Source of the DNA: Thiomicrorhabdus sp041583835
GTDB lineage: Bacteria > Pseudomonadota > Gammaproteobacteria > Thiomicrospirales > Thiomicrospiraceae
Direction of reading: 5' to 3'
DNA length: 64,000 nt
Assembly (NCBI RefSeq): GCF_041583835.1
Contig: NZ_JBFHFC010000009.1
Coordinates: forward strand, 26,786-90,785
Position numbers and translations under genes: made by a program. The notes beneath the pieces were generated by a model. The model saw only the letters and a program-made list of their open reading frames with translations, made no database searches and had not been told where the DNA came from. This document shows, one piece after another, positions 36,095 to 43,822 of this stretch (positions are counted from its first letter, which is position 1; each line of letters begins with the position of its first letter).

Positions 36095-36193
36095 AGCTGA
36101 ATCTCTGATGTTAAAGATTGGGAGGGGGCGTAATTGAATATTGACCGCTAGCCCACTATTGAGTTTTTGGTATTTTATGAGGTTTTTTGTGCG

Positions 36194-36249
36194 CTGTCAT
36201 GAATATGTAATAATTCCTTAAAGATACTGTTATAGGTGGTCTCTATAAT
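36194..36249 (+). promoter_or_regulatory. Tandem Pho boxes and -10 element of pstS
   Basis: Four 7-bp units spaced by 4 bp follow each other with an 11-bp period: CTGTCAT (36194), ATGTAAT (36205), CCTTAAA (36216, degenerate) and CTGTTAT (36227). A perfect TATAAT begins 10 bp after the last unit (36244-36249). This is the layout of PhoB-activated promoters, and the distance to the -10 is the same as at pstC. Confidence 0.85.
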
Positions 36250-36297
36250 CTGCCCTGTGTTCAAAATTCATTTTGTATTTATTTGGAGTATATTCAC

Positions 36298-37263
36298 ATG
36301 ATCAAACGTCAAATGCTATTGGCAATGGGCCTAGCTGCAGCAACTGTTTCTCAAACTGCATATGCAGCTGTTGATGCAGACTTACCTGCTTACTCAAAAG
36401 TTTCTGGTATCTCTGGTAACCTTAACTCTGTAGGTTCTGATACTTTAGCTAACTTAATGACGCTATGGGCTGAAGAGTTCAAACGTAACTACCCTAACGT
36501 TAACATTCAGATCCAGGCTGCTGGTTCTTCTACTGCGCCTCCAGCTTTGACTGAAGGTACTTCAAACGTGGGTCCTATGAGCCGCAAAATGAAGTCTAAA
36601 GAAGAAACTGCATTCGAACAGAAGTGGGGTTATAAGCCTACTCCTATCGCAGTTGCGATCGATGCTTTGGCAGTATATGTAAATAAAGACAACCCAATTA
36701 AAGGTTTGACTATTCCACAAGTAGATGCGATTTTCTCATCAACTCGTAAGTGTGGTTATAAGTCTGATATCGCTACTTGGGGTGAAGCTGGTGTTGAAGG
36801 TAGCCTAGCAGCTAAGTCTATCCAGATTTACGGTCGTAACTCTGTATCTGGTACTTACGGTTACTACAAGAAGCACGCTCTATGTAAAGGTGACTACAAG
36901 TCTTCTGTAAACGAACAGCCTGGTTCAGCTTCTGTTGTTCAGTCGGTTTCTGCATCTGTTAATGCAATCGGTTACTCTGGTATCGGTTACAAAACAGCGG
37001 GTGTTAAAGCAGTTGCTCTAACTAAGAAAGAAGGTACGCCATTCATCGAAGCTTCAACTGAGAACGCTTTGAACGGTACTTATCCTCTATCTCGTTTGCT
37101 TTACGTTTATGTAAACAAAGCGCCTAACAAGCCAGTTGAGCCAGTTGTTGGTGAGTTCTTCAAGCTAGTACTTTCAAAAGCTGGTCAGCAAGTTGTTGAG
37201 AAAGACGGTTATATCCCTCTTCCAGCTAAAGTTGCTGCTAAGCAGTTGGCAAAAATCCAGTAA
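36298..37263 (+). CDS. pstS: Phosphate-binding protein PstS (321 aa)
   Basis: PstS is the periplasmic phosphate receptor of the Pst transporter. A signal peptide (about 1-25, ending AYA) is followed by the phosphate-binding SGSDT-type motif VGSDTL and QAAGSSTAP, then GRNSVSGTYGYYKK. ATG 36298 is 9 nt after GGAG. The upstream TTG at 36283 is part of that ribosome binding site. Codons are strongly biased to T-ending GGT/GCT/TCT forms, unlike the pstCAB genes, suggesting very high induced expression. It has its own Pho promoter and terminator, separate from pstCAB. Confidence 0.96.
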   Translation: MIKRQMLLAMGLAAATVSQTAYAAVDADLPAYSKVSGISGNLNSVGSDTLANLMTLWAEEFKRNYPNVNIQIQAAGSSTAPPALTEGTSNVGPMSRKMKSKEETAFEQKWGYKPTPIAVAIDALAVYVNKDNPIKGLTIPQVDAIFSSTRKCGYKSDIATWGEAGVEGSLAAKSIQIYGRNSVSGTYGYYKKHALCKGDYKSSVNEQPGSASVVQSVSASVNAIGYSGIGYKTAGVKAVALTKKEGTPFIEASTENALNGTYPLSRLLYVYVNKAPNKPVEPVVGEFFKLVLSKAGQQVVEKDGYIPLPAKVAAKQLAKIQ

Positions 37264-37283
37264 GATCGGGTTTCGCTAGCAAT

Positions 37284-37315
37284 AAAAAAGCCTCGCAATG
37301 CGAGGCTTTTTTTTT
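37284..37315 (+). terminator. Terminator of pstS
   Basis: AAAAAAGCCTCGC and GCGAGGC pair around a three-base loop, followed by nine T, 25 nt after the pstS stop. Confidence 0.92.
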
Positions 37316-37367
37316 GTCCGATGAAAAGTAAGTTCAGTTCAACGGATGGGTCTGATTTAGCGATGAA

Positions 37368-37619
37368 TCAGATCAGCTCGATTTCCACATCGGTTAAAGG
37401 AATCACGCTACAGGTCAAAATCTCTCCCGACTGGACTTCATAAGCCGGTGATTGAATCTCTTCGACTTCACCCGAAATCAGCCTTACCGCACAAGCGCCG
37501 CAATTTCCCCCTCGGCAGCTATAAGGCATATCGAACCCGTTTTCATCCAATGCTTCAAGCATTGAAAACTGACCGTCGAATTCGCATTCTCCCTGTCCTA
37601 CTACATTAATTTTTGCCAT
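37368..37619 (-). CDS. Plant-type [2Fe-2S] ferredoxin (83 aa)
   Basis: This is a small ferredoxin with the cluster ligands C-x4-C-x2-C (SCRGGNCGACA, about 35-43) and a fourth cysteine near residue 70 (LTCSV). Size and C-terminal acidic end resemble E. coli YfaE, which maintains the radical cofactor of class I ribonucleotide reductase, but no nrd gene is nearby, so the partner is unknown. AAAGGA precedes the ATG. It stands alone between pstS and the cation channel gene, divergent from the latter. Confidence 0.9.
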   Translation of the reverse strand: MAKINVVGQGECEFDGQFSMLEALDENGFDMPYSCRGGNCGACAVRLISGEVEEIQSPAYEVQSGEILTCSVIPLTDVEIELI

Positions 37620-37736
37620 GTTCTTTTCCTTTAAAGATGTGTATACCGTTCGTCATTTTATCAATTTTATTTATGACCTATTCAAGTAGAATATACAAAA
37701 ATTTTATTAACCACCATAGAGAGTTTATCAAACATT

Positions 37737-38561
37737 ATGACATGGCAGAATTTCCAGCAGAAATTTCAAACGATTCGTGACAACAAAGTGTTTGAGTTGT
37801 TCGTCATTTCGATCATTATTTTTTCTTCTTTGATGATTGGGATTCGCACTTACGATTTACACCCGATTGTCGAGAATGTTTTAAGGTTTTTAGACTATGC
37901 GGTCACGCTGTTTTTCTTGGTCGAGATCGTCATTCGTATCGCGGCTGAATCAAGAATTCGCGACTTCTTTAAAAAGGGCTGGAACATCTTCGATTTCGTG
38001 ATTGTCGTGGTCAGTCTGATTCCTTTGGATGATTCCGAATATGCGTTGATAGCTAGAATGCTACGTCTGTTCAGGGTGATGCGTTTGATCTCGTTCATTC
38101 CCGAATTGCGAGTGTTGGTTTCGGCGCTGATTACCGCTCTGCCGCGAATGGGGTATGTGGGCTTGTTGATGTTCATCATCTTCTATCTCTATGCGGTAAT
38201 CGGAAATCTGCTGTTTTCACAAATCAATCCGCAGTTATGGGGCGATTTGGGTATTTCGTTGCTGACGTTGTTCCGTGTCGCCACGTTTGAGGATTGGACC
38301 GACATCATGTATGAAACCATGACGGTTTATGGTTTGAGTTGGATTTACTATGTGTCGTTCATCTTTTTCTCGGCCTTTGTTTTCTTGAATATGATGATCG
38401 GGATCGTGGTCGACGTCTTGGATGAAGAGCATAAAAAAATGGAAGCGGAGAAGCTGGGCGAATCTTTGGATGAGCACTTAACCTTTGAGGCTCGGGTAGA
38501 GAATGAGTTATCCGATTTGCATCGCAAAATCGATCTGTTGCTGTCTAAGCAGGAGCGTTAA
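37737..38561 (+). CDS. Single-domain voltage-gated cation channel with acidic filter (274 aa)
   Basis: This has the six-helix bacterial voltage-gated channel layout. S1-S3 span about 18-100. S4 carries arginines at 107, 110, 113 and 116. A pore loop follows between S5 (about 138-160) and S6 (about 200-228), and a C-terminal coiled coil (about 230-272) probably holds the tetramer. The filter reads TFEDWTD (183-189). Classical sodium channels of the NaChBac family have TLESW followed by S or A, while engineered calcium-selective versions carry acidic residues at the second and third variable positions. This one may therefore pass Ca2+. It is upstream of the ectoine operon. Confidence 0.88.
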   Translation: MTWQNFQQKFQTIRDNKVFELFVISIIIFSSLMIGIRTYDLHPIVENVLRFLDYAVTLFFLVEIVIRIAAESRIRDFFKKGWNIFDFVIVVVSLIPLDDSEYALIARMLRLFRVMRLISFIPELRVLVSALITALPRMGYVGLLMFIIFYLYAVIGNLLFSQINPQLWGDLGISLLTLFRVATFEDWTDIMYETMTVYGLSWIYYVSFIFFSAFVFLNMMIGIVVDVLDEEHKKMEAEKLGESLDEHLTFEARVENELSDLHRKIDLLLSKQER

Positions 38562-38606
38562 TTCTCGGTAAGCAGCACGACATTCATGGCGTGAATTCGT
38601 GTAAAG

Positions 38607-38680
38607 AAAAAGGCTGTGATTCTCGATTGAGCCGGAATGGAAAACCGTTCCGTTTTGATTGGTTTCATGGCCTTTTTTTT
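38607..38680 (+). terminator. Nested terminator after the channel gene
   Basis: An outer stem AAAAAGGC / GCCTTTTT surrounds an inner hairpin (CGGAATGG-AAAA-CCGTTCCG, one G-T pair), and a run of eight T follows. It separates the channel from the ectoine operon. Confidence 0.75.
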
Positions 38681-38758
38681 AAATTTCTAATTCTATGAAA
38701 ACGATAAATATTTCATAAGGTTATCCTACCTTTTTGTAGGGTCTGTTTGGGCAAGTTG

Positions 38759-38787
38759 TTGATTTTTAGATTTTTTTTGTTTATAAT
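38759..38787 (+). promoter_or_regulatory. Sigma-70 promoter upstream of ectA
   Basis: TTGATT (-35) and TATAAT (-10) are separated by exactly 17 bp. A hairpin CCTAC-CTTTTT-GTAGG lies about 20 bp upstream (near 38725-38740). Transcription would begin about 285 nt before the ectA ATG, giving a long leader. Confidence 0.7.
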
Positions 38788-38935
38788 GTGACCCAAGTAA
38801 ATAAACCCAAAAGGTTAGTTTTATCTTTATTACAGTTGTATTTATTACACTGTCATTTGCGTTTAGGCGCCCATCAATTATAGACCAACGTTGGTCGAGT
38901 CTAATCCAAAGGACGAGTCCTGAGGAATCAATCGT

Positions 38936-39046
38936 ATGGCACTCAATTCAGCATTTAGCTCGAAGGGGTTCGGCTGCTTTGCATTTGTCCATAATCCATT
39001 CTGTATCCTTGTTGATACAAACCTCCTTTTTATTGCGATTGGTTGA
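38936..39046 (+). CDS. Possible 36-residue leader peptide upstream of ectA
   Basis: An ATG at 38936 lies 9 nt after GAGGA (38922-38926) and opens 36 codons to TGA at 39044-39046. The peptide is hydrophobic, with six phenylalanines and two cysteines but no amino-acid run typical of attenuators. It spans both arms of the possible terminator stem, so ribosome movement could affect that structure. It is too short for coding statistics. Confidence 0.3.
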   Translation: MALNSAFSSKGFGCFAFVHNPFCILVDTNLLFIAIG

Positions 39047-39072
39047 ACAATTCATTTTTAACAAAATAAGAT
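39043..39072 (+). promoter_or_regulatory. Possible second ectA promoter giving a leaderless mRNA
   Basis: TTGAAC (39043-39048) and TAAGAT (39067-39072) are 18 bp apart. A start 7 bp after the -10 falls on the A of the ectA ATG, which itself lacks a ribosome binding site. Confidence 0.4.
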
Positions 39073-39078
39073 TTTATT

Positions 39079-39624
39079 ATGGAGACTGATAATACACCTT
39101 CTGATAAAAACGTAATATTTCGCAAACCATCATTGCAAGATGGCTATGCAATTTATTCGTTGATTCAAAATTCACCGCCTTTAGATCTGAACTCATCGTA
39201 TCTGTATTTTTTACAGGCCGATCATTTCTCCGACACCTGTGTGGTCGCTGAAAATCAGGGGCAGATCGTCGGCTTCATTTCCGCTTACTTCAACCCTAAG
39301 GCATCCGGTAATCTGTTTGTATGGCAGGTGGCTGTGGATACCTCTATGCGTGGTAAGCGTTTGGCATTACGGCTGCTGGAACACCTGGTGTGCAATCAGC
39401 TGGAAAAGCCCGGTTTTGACCGGATTTCGGCCACCATTAGTCCGTCTAACATTGCGTCTCAAAAGCTGTTTAAGCGTTTTGCGGAAACGCATGGTTTATC
39501 GGTAGAGAAGCAGTCCTATCTTGAGACTCAACATTTCGGTGATCTAGGCCATGAGGCCGAGGAGTTATACACCCTCAAATCACCGGACAATCAATTATTT
39601 AAAAGTATTTTATTTAAGCATTAA
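39079..39624 (+). CDS. ectA: L-2,4-diaminobutyrate acetyltransferase EctA (181 aa)
   Basis: EctA acetylates diaminobutyrate on the gamma-amino group, the middle step of ectoine synthesis. The GNAT fold is clear: VVAENQGQIVGFISAY, then VWQVAVDTSMRGKRLALRLL, which holds the acetyl-CoA binding loop, and ATISPSNIASQKLF. EctA-specific residues include SSYLYFLQADHF near residue 40. The length is typical. No Shine-Dalgarno precedes the ATG, unlike ectB, ectC and ask. First gene of ectA-ectB-ectC-ask. Confidence 0.96.
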   Translation: METDNTPSDKNVIFRKPSLQDGYAIYSLIQNSPPLDLNSSYLYFLQADHFSDTCVVAENQGQIVGFISAYFNPKASGNLFVWQVAVDTSMRGKRLALRLLEHLVCNQLEKPGFDRISATISPSNIASQKLFKRFAETHGLSVEKQSYLETQHFGDLGHEAEELYTLKSPDNQLFKSILFKH

Positions 39625-39642
39625 TCTATAAAAAGGATGACT

Positions 39643-40902
39643 ATGTCTTTAGCTATTTTTGACCAGTACGAATCAGAAGTTCGTGGGTATGTACGTTCAT
39701 TTCCAACCATGTTCGAGAAGTCCAAGGGGGCTGAAATTTGGGATGTGGACGGTAAACGTTATGTCGATTTCTTTGCCGGCGCGGGGGCCTTGAACTACGG
39801 CCACAATAACGATGCGATCAATGACGCCGTAATCAAGTATTTGCAGAATAACGGGATCGGTCATGCATTGGATATGGCGACCGTCGCCAAACACGATTTC
39901 ATTGAAACGTTCGTCAACAACATTCTTAAACCGCGTAATTTGGACTACAAGTTACAGTTCGTGGGTCCGACGGGTACTAACGCGGTGGAAACCGCGCTGA
40001 AAATCGCACGTAAGGTAAAAAAACGTACCCAGGTCATGTCGTTTACCAACGGGTTCCACGGTATGTCCATGGGTTCTTTGAGTATCACCGGTAACAGTTA
40101 TTACCATGATGAAAATTACGGTGTACCGGCCTATACGACTCAGGTTCCGTTCCACAATTACCTTGGTGCCGAAGTTAACACGATCGCCTACCTGCGTAAG
40201 ATTTTGGAAGACGAATCCAGTGGTACCGAATTACCGGCCGCTATCGTATTGGAAACAATCCAGGCCGAGGGCGGTATCAACGTTGCCGGAAACGAATGGC
40301 TGCAGGAACTTCGTCAGATTTGTGACGATTTCGACATTCTGATGATCGTCGACGACATTCAGACCGGGAACGGTCGTTCCGGTGATTTCTTCAGTTTCGA
40401 ACGTGCGGGTGTTCAGCCTGATATCGTGACCTTATCTAAGTCGATCGGTGGAGGACATCCGATGTCCTTGGTCTTGATGAAGCCGGAGCTTGATAAATGG
40501 AGCCCGGGAGAACATTCCGGTACATTCCGTGGTAACAATCTGGCGTTTGTCGCTTCCCATGCCGCTATTAGCCGTTACTGGTCGGACAGTGGGTTTTCGC
40601 AGGAGGTTAAACGCAAGTCGGCTCTGGTCGAGAAGAAGATGCGTGATTTGCATGAAAAATATTCCGAGCATACGGTCGATGTCCGAGGTTACGGCATGAT
40701 TTGGGGAATCGAGTTTAAAGACCCGGAGATGACCTCAACCATTTGTAGCACCGCGTTCGATAACGGTTTAGTCATCGAAACCGCCGGATCGGAAAGTCAG
40801 GTAATCAAATTCTTGGGGCCTTTGATTATCAGCGACGAGTTGATCGAGGAAGGGTTTGATATTCTTGACCAAGCCATCGAACAAACCATCAAACAAGCTT
40901 AA
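39643..40902 (+). CDS. ectB: Diaminobutyrate-2-oxoglutarate aminotransferase EctB (419 aa)
   Basis: EctB is a PLP enzyme that aminates aspartate semialdehyde to diaminobutyrate. It belongs to class III aminotransferases, with FFAGAGALNYGHNN, FVGPTGTNAVETALK, GFHGMS and the Schiff-base lysine in TLSKSIGGGHPMS. AAAGGA lies 6 nt before ATG 39643, which is preferred over the ATG at 39637 only 1 nt from the ribosome binding site. It follows ectA after 18 nt. Confidence 0.97.
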   Translation: MSLAIFDQYESEVRGYVRSFPTMFEKSKGAEIWDVDGKRYVDFFAGAGALNYGHNNDAINDAVIKYLQNNGIGHALDMATVAKHDFIETFVNNILKPRNLDYKLQFVGPTGTNAVETALKIARKVKKRTQVMSFTNGFHGMSMGSLSITGNSYYHDENYGVPAYTTQVPFHNYLGAEVNTIAYLRKILEDESSGTELPAAIVLETIQAEGGINVAGNEWLQELRQICDDFDILMIVDDIQTGNGRSGDFFSFERAGVQPDIVTLSKSIGGGHPMSLVLMKPELDKWSPGEHSGTFRGNNLAFVASHAAISRYWSDSGFSQEVKRKSALVEKKMRDLHEKYSEHTVDVRGYGMIWGIEFKDPEMTSTICSTAFDNGLVIETAGSESQVIKFLGPLIISDELIEEGFDILDQAIEQTIKQA

Positions 40903-40921
40903 AAAGTATGAGGAATTAGTA

Positions 40922-41326
40922 ATGATTGTTAAAAACTTATATGACGACGTGATTGGTACCGATGCCGATGTGGATACTAAACAGTGGAACAGCCGCCGTT
41001 TGTTATTGGCCAAAGATGGTATGGGTTTCTCTTTGCACGACACCGTGATCAAACCGGGGGAAGATCTGCACCTGTGGTACAAAAACCATTTGGAAGCGGT
41101 TTACTGTATCGAAGGCGAGGGTGAGATCGAAGAGAAGAAGGACGGTACAGTTCATCCCATTCGCGAAGGAACCGTGTATGCCTTGAACGAGCATGACCAA
41201 CATATCCTGCGAGCGAATAAAGGCGTGCGCATGCGTATGGTCTGTGTGTTCAACCCGCCGGTTACCGGTCGCGAAGTGCATGATGAAGATGGTTCCTATA
41301 CTTTGCCCGACGATTGGGCCGAGTAA
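40922..41326 (+). CDS. ectC: Ectoine synthase EctC (134 aa)
   Basis: EctC closes the ring of N-gamma-acetyl-diaminobutyrate to give ectoine. It is a cupin enzyme: LHLWYKNHLEAVYCIEGEGE carries likely metal-binding residues and YALNEHDQHILRA the second part of the cupin. The length is about 130 aa as usual. ATG 40922 is 8 nt after GAGGA and gives the standard MIVKNLYDDVIGT start. The frame reaches back to 40856, overlapping ectB, but that extension is not family-like. Confidence 0.97.
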   Translation: MIVKNLYDDVIGTDADVDTKQWNSRRLLLAKDGMGFSLHDTVIKPGEDLHLWYKNHLEAVYCIEGEGEIEEKKDGTVHPIREGTVYALNEHDQHILRANKGVRMRMVCVFNPPVTGREVHDEDGSYTLPDDWAE

Positions 41327-41425
41327 CATCTAGCGAGCTATGATTCAAATCCGAAAATCCCTTTGGGCCTGAAGAGAGGGCCTGACGGGGTTTCACAACC
41401 TAAAAACAAACAATTGAAAGGAAAC

Positions 41426-42856
41426 ATGTCTTATTTAACAGTTGAAAAAATTGGTGGTACTTCAATGAGTAACTACCAAGCGGTTAGAGACAACATTATT
41501 CTTTATCCTCAAAACCCTTATCAGCGCATCTTTGTGGTTTCTGCCTACGGCGGAATTACCGATGACTTGTTGGAACATAAGAAATCCGGACAGCCCGGTG
41601 TTTACGGTCTTTTCGCCAATGATGACGTCGAAGACGATTGGCGTATTGCTCTGGATCAGCTCAGTCTGAAATTGAACAAGATCAACGCCGCTTTATTTGC
41701 CGACGAATCTTTACGGTCAATGGCGAATGCCTTTATCGACGAGCGTATTGCAGAGACTAAGCAATTACTGAATCATTTACAGGACTTGTGCAGTCACGGT
41801 CACTTTTCTCTGGAAAACCACCTGCTGACCGTTCGCGAATTATTGGCGAGTTTGGGGGAAGCACACAGTGCCTGGAACCTGGCGCATCAGTTGCAGACAG
41901 AGGGCATCAATGCGCGTTTCGTCGATTTGACAGGCTGGCAGGCGAACGAAACACTGTCTCTGGACGAGATGATTCATAAGAATCTGGGGCATATCGACTT
42001 CTCGCAGGAATTACCGATTGTCACCGGTTACGCACATTGCAGCGAGAACCTTATGCATACCTTCGACCGTGGTTACAGTGAGATGACCTTTAGTCGTATT
42101 GCCGTGATGACCCAGGCGGCCGAAGCCGTCATCCACAAAGAGTATCACCTCAGCAGTGCCGACCCTAGATTGGTGGGCGAGGAGAATGTGGTTCCGATCG
42201 GTAAGACCAATTACGACATCTCGGATCAGTTGGCGAATTTGGGGATGGAAGCGATTCATCCGCGTGCTGCAAAAGGGCTTCGTCAGGCTCAGATTCCATT
42301 GCGCATCAAGAATACCTTTGAACCGGAACACCACGGAACCTTGATCACCGACGATTACGTGTCGGAATCGCCGCAGGTCGAGATTATCGCCGGAATGAAG
42401 AATTTAATTGCGGTGGAAGTCTTCGATCAGGAAATGTTGGGGCAACAGGCGAATTATGAACGCGAATTGTTAAACATCATCCAACGCGTAAAAGCGTCGG
42501 TGGTGACTAAAGATTTTAATGCCAATACGATTACGTTATACGTGAACGCCAGCTTGAAAAAGGTCAAACGTCTGACCGGACAGATTGAAACGGCCTTCCC
42601 GAGTGCGGCCTTGCGTACCCGCAAGGTGTCGTTAGTTTCCGCAATGGGGAGCGATATGGCGATTAAAGGGCTGTTGGCGAAAGCGGTGCAGACGTTGTAT
42701 GTACAAGGATTGAATATCGAGGCCATTCACCAGAACACGCGTCAGGTCGAGATGCAGTTTATGGTGAACGAAAACGATTTTGAAACCGCCGTGCGTGCTA
42801 TGCATGCCGACTTGATTGAAGTTCATGACCACGGGACGGCCATATGCGCACACTAA
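41426..42856 (+). CDS. ask: Ectoine-associated aspartate kinase Ask_Ect (476 aa)
   Basis: This kinase phosphorylates aspartate to feed the ectoine pathway. Specialised copies of this type stand in ect operons and escape the normal feedback of lysine and threonine, as known for other ectoine producers. The catalytic part begins with VEKIGGTSMSN, the KxGGTS motif; SSADPRLV and RAAKGLRQAQIPLRIKN follow. Two ACT domains (about 330-470) end the protein. AAAGGA lies 3-4 nt upstream of ATG 41426. An earlier in-frame ATG (41363) has no support. Its last 13 nt overlap the next gene. Confidence 0.95.
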   Translation: MSYLTVEKIGGTSMSNYQAVRDNIILYPQNPYQRIFVVSAYGGITDDLLEHKKSGQPGVYGLFANDDVEDDWRIALDQLSLKLNKINAALFADESLRSMANAFIDERIAETKQLLNHLQDLCSHGHFSLENHLLTVRELLASLGEAHSAWNLAHQLQTEGINARFVDLTGWQANETLSLDEMIHKNLGHIDFSQELPIVTGYAHCSENLMHTFDRGYSEMTFSRIAVMTQAAEAVIHKEYHLSSADPRLVGEENVVPIGKTNYDISDQLANLGMEAIHPRAAKGLRQAQIPLRIKNTFEPEHHGTLITDDYVSESPQVEIIAGMKNLIAVEVFDQEMLGQQANYERELLNIIQRVKASVVTKDFNANTITLYVNASLKKVKRLTGQIETAFPSAALRTRKVSLVSAMGSDMAIKGLLAKAVQTLYVQGLNIEAIHQNTRQVEMQFMVNENDFETAVRAMHADLIEVHDHGTAICAH

Positions 42857-43737
42857 TCCTTATCTGTATATTGAGTTGTTTCTCCAGTTTGGCGAACAGC
42901 GCCGAACGTCATGTGAATGAGACCCAGGACGTCGAGTCGCTTAAAGAGCCGATGTATAACCCGTTTATCGAACGCTACGTAATGGACGAACTTCGTCAGT
43001 TACGTGTGGATATGAACGACCTGCATGTCGAAGTGACTAAGGAAGTGGTTAACCGCGAGCTGGAAGCCACTACTTTGGCGGTGACTTATGCATCGGATAC
43101 GGTTACGTATTTCTTTTACTTGATCGCCGGCGTGAGTTCGATATTGGTGTTGGTGGGGTGGAATTCCATCCGCGACATTAAAGAAAAAGTGCACAATCTG
43201 GCGGACAGTAAAGTCAACGAAGTGATTTCGGAGTACGAGAAACGTCTTGAACACCTTGAGGAAGAGTTGAACCGTAAATCCCGTGGCATTACCAGCGCAC
43301 AGCAGCGTATCGCTCAACATCAGGATATTCACAGCCTATGGTTGAAAGCAGGGCAGGAGCCGATCCTGAGTAACCGTTTGTCGATTTACGATCAGATATT
43401 GGAGTTGGATCCTACCAATAGCGAGGCGATGACCTATAAGGCCGACATTGCGCTGGAAATGAACGAGCCTCAATGGGCGATCAATTTATGCAATCAGGCT
43501 TTGAACATTGACGCCGAGAACAAACACGCGTTCTACCAATTGGCGGGCGCTTATGCCTTGTTGGGTAAAACGAACGATGCGATAGAAAACTTGAAACTCG
43601 CCGTACAAGATTCCGATGGTTACAAGGATCAGGTTAAAAGTGATCCGGTATTCGATTCGTTACAGGATGACTTGGAATTCCAGGCTTTGCTGAACGAATC
43701 CGAGGCATTTGAAAAAGAAGGTTCCGCTCAAAGTTAA
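42844..43737 (+). CDS. Membrane-anchored TPR protein coupled to the ectoine operon (297 aa)
   Basis: I do not know a named family for this protein. It has a signal-like segment (about 1-19, ending ANSA, with a possible but poor lipobox around C12) and a charged region. A transmembrane helix (about 87-106) is followed by a coiled coil (about 107-155). A cytoplasmic-side or periplasmic array of tetratricopeptide-type repeats (about 170-270) contains LDPTNSEAMTYKADIALEM and IDAENKHAFYQLAGAYALLG. Its ATG lies inside the ask gene, 13 nt before the ask stop ends, so it is translated with the ectoine operon. The terminator after it closes the operon. Confidence 0.85.
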   Translation: MRTLILICILSCFSSLANSAERHVNETQDVESLKEPMYNPFIERYVMDELRQLRVDMNDLHVEVTKEVVNRELEATTLAVTYASDTVTYFFYLIAGVSSILVLVGWNSIRDIKEKVHNLADSKVNEVISEYEKRLEHLEEELNRKSRGITSAQQRIAQHQDIHSLWLKAGQEPILSNRLSIYDQILELDPTNSEAMTYKADIALEMNEPQWAINLCNQALNIDAENKHAFYQLAGAYALLGKTNDAIENLKLAVQDSDGYKDQVKSDPVFDSLQDDLEFQALLNESEAFEKEGSAQS

Positions 43738-43755
43738 AGAGTGGCTGGAAGTCAT

Positions 43756-43785
43756 AAAAAAACCGCTCATAAGAGCGGTTTTTTT
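43756..43785. terminator. Terminator closing the ectoine operon (bidirectional)
   Basis: AACCGCTC-ATAA-GAGCGGTT, flanked by A and T tracts on both sides, lies between the TPR gene and the convergent DsrE-like gene. Confidence 0.92.
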
Positions 43786-43822
43786 ATAGCGTGCCGACGT
43801 TGGCCGGAAAAGGATGGAAAGT

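Larger units (their letters stand above)
38794..39078 (+). promoter_or_regulatory. Long structured leader of the ectoine operon
   Basis: This region holds no long gene. It contains a 14-bp perfect palindrome (GACCAACGTTGGTC, 38883-38896), a hairpin AGGA-CGAG-TCCT (38910-38921), and the pair AAGGGGTT (38963-38970) with AACC-T-CCTT (39020-39028), which is followed by T and resembles a terminator with a bulged T. An inner hairpin GTATC / GATAC (39003-39018) sits between these arms. The ectA start has no Shine-Dalgarno. The structure could regulate ectoine genes in cis, but I cannot assign it to a known riboswitch class. Confidence 0.5.

Noticed and set aside
35568..36137. 189-codon open frame opposite pit
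   Set aside because: It is the antisense of a membrane protein gene, with low-complexity Ala/Pro/Ser composition and no ribosome binding site.
38883..38935. Hammerhead or c-di-GMP riboswitch in the ectA leader
   Set aside because: The CUGAUGA/GAAA core of hammerheads and the conserved c-di-GMP-I core are not present; only small hairpins are.
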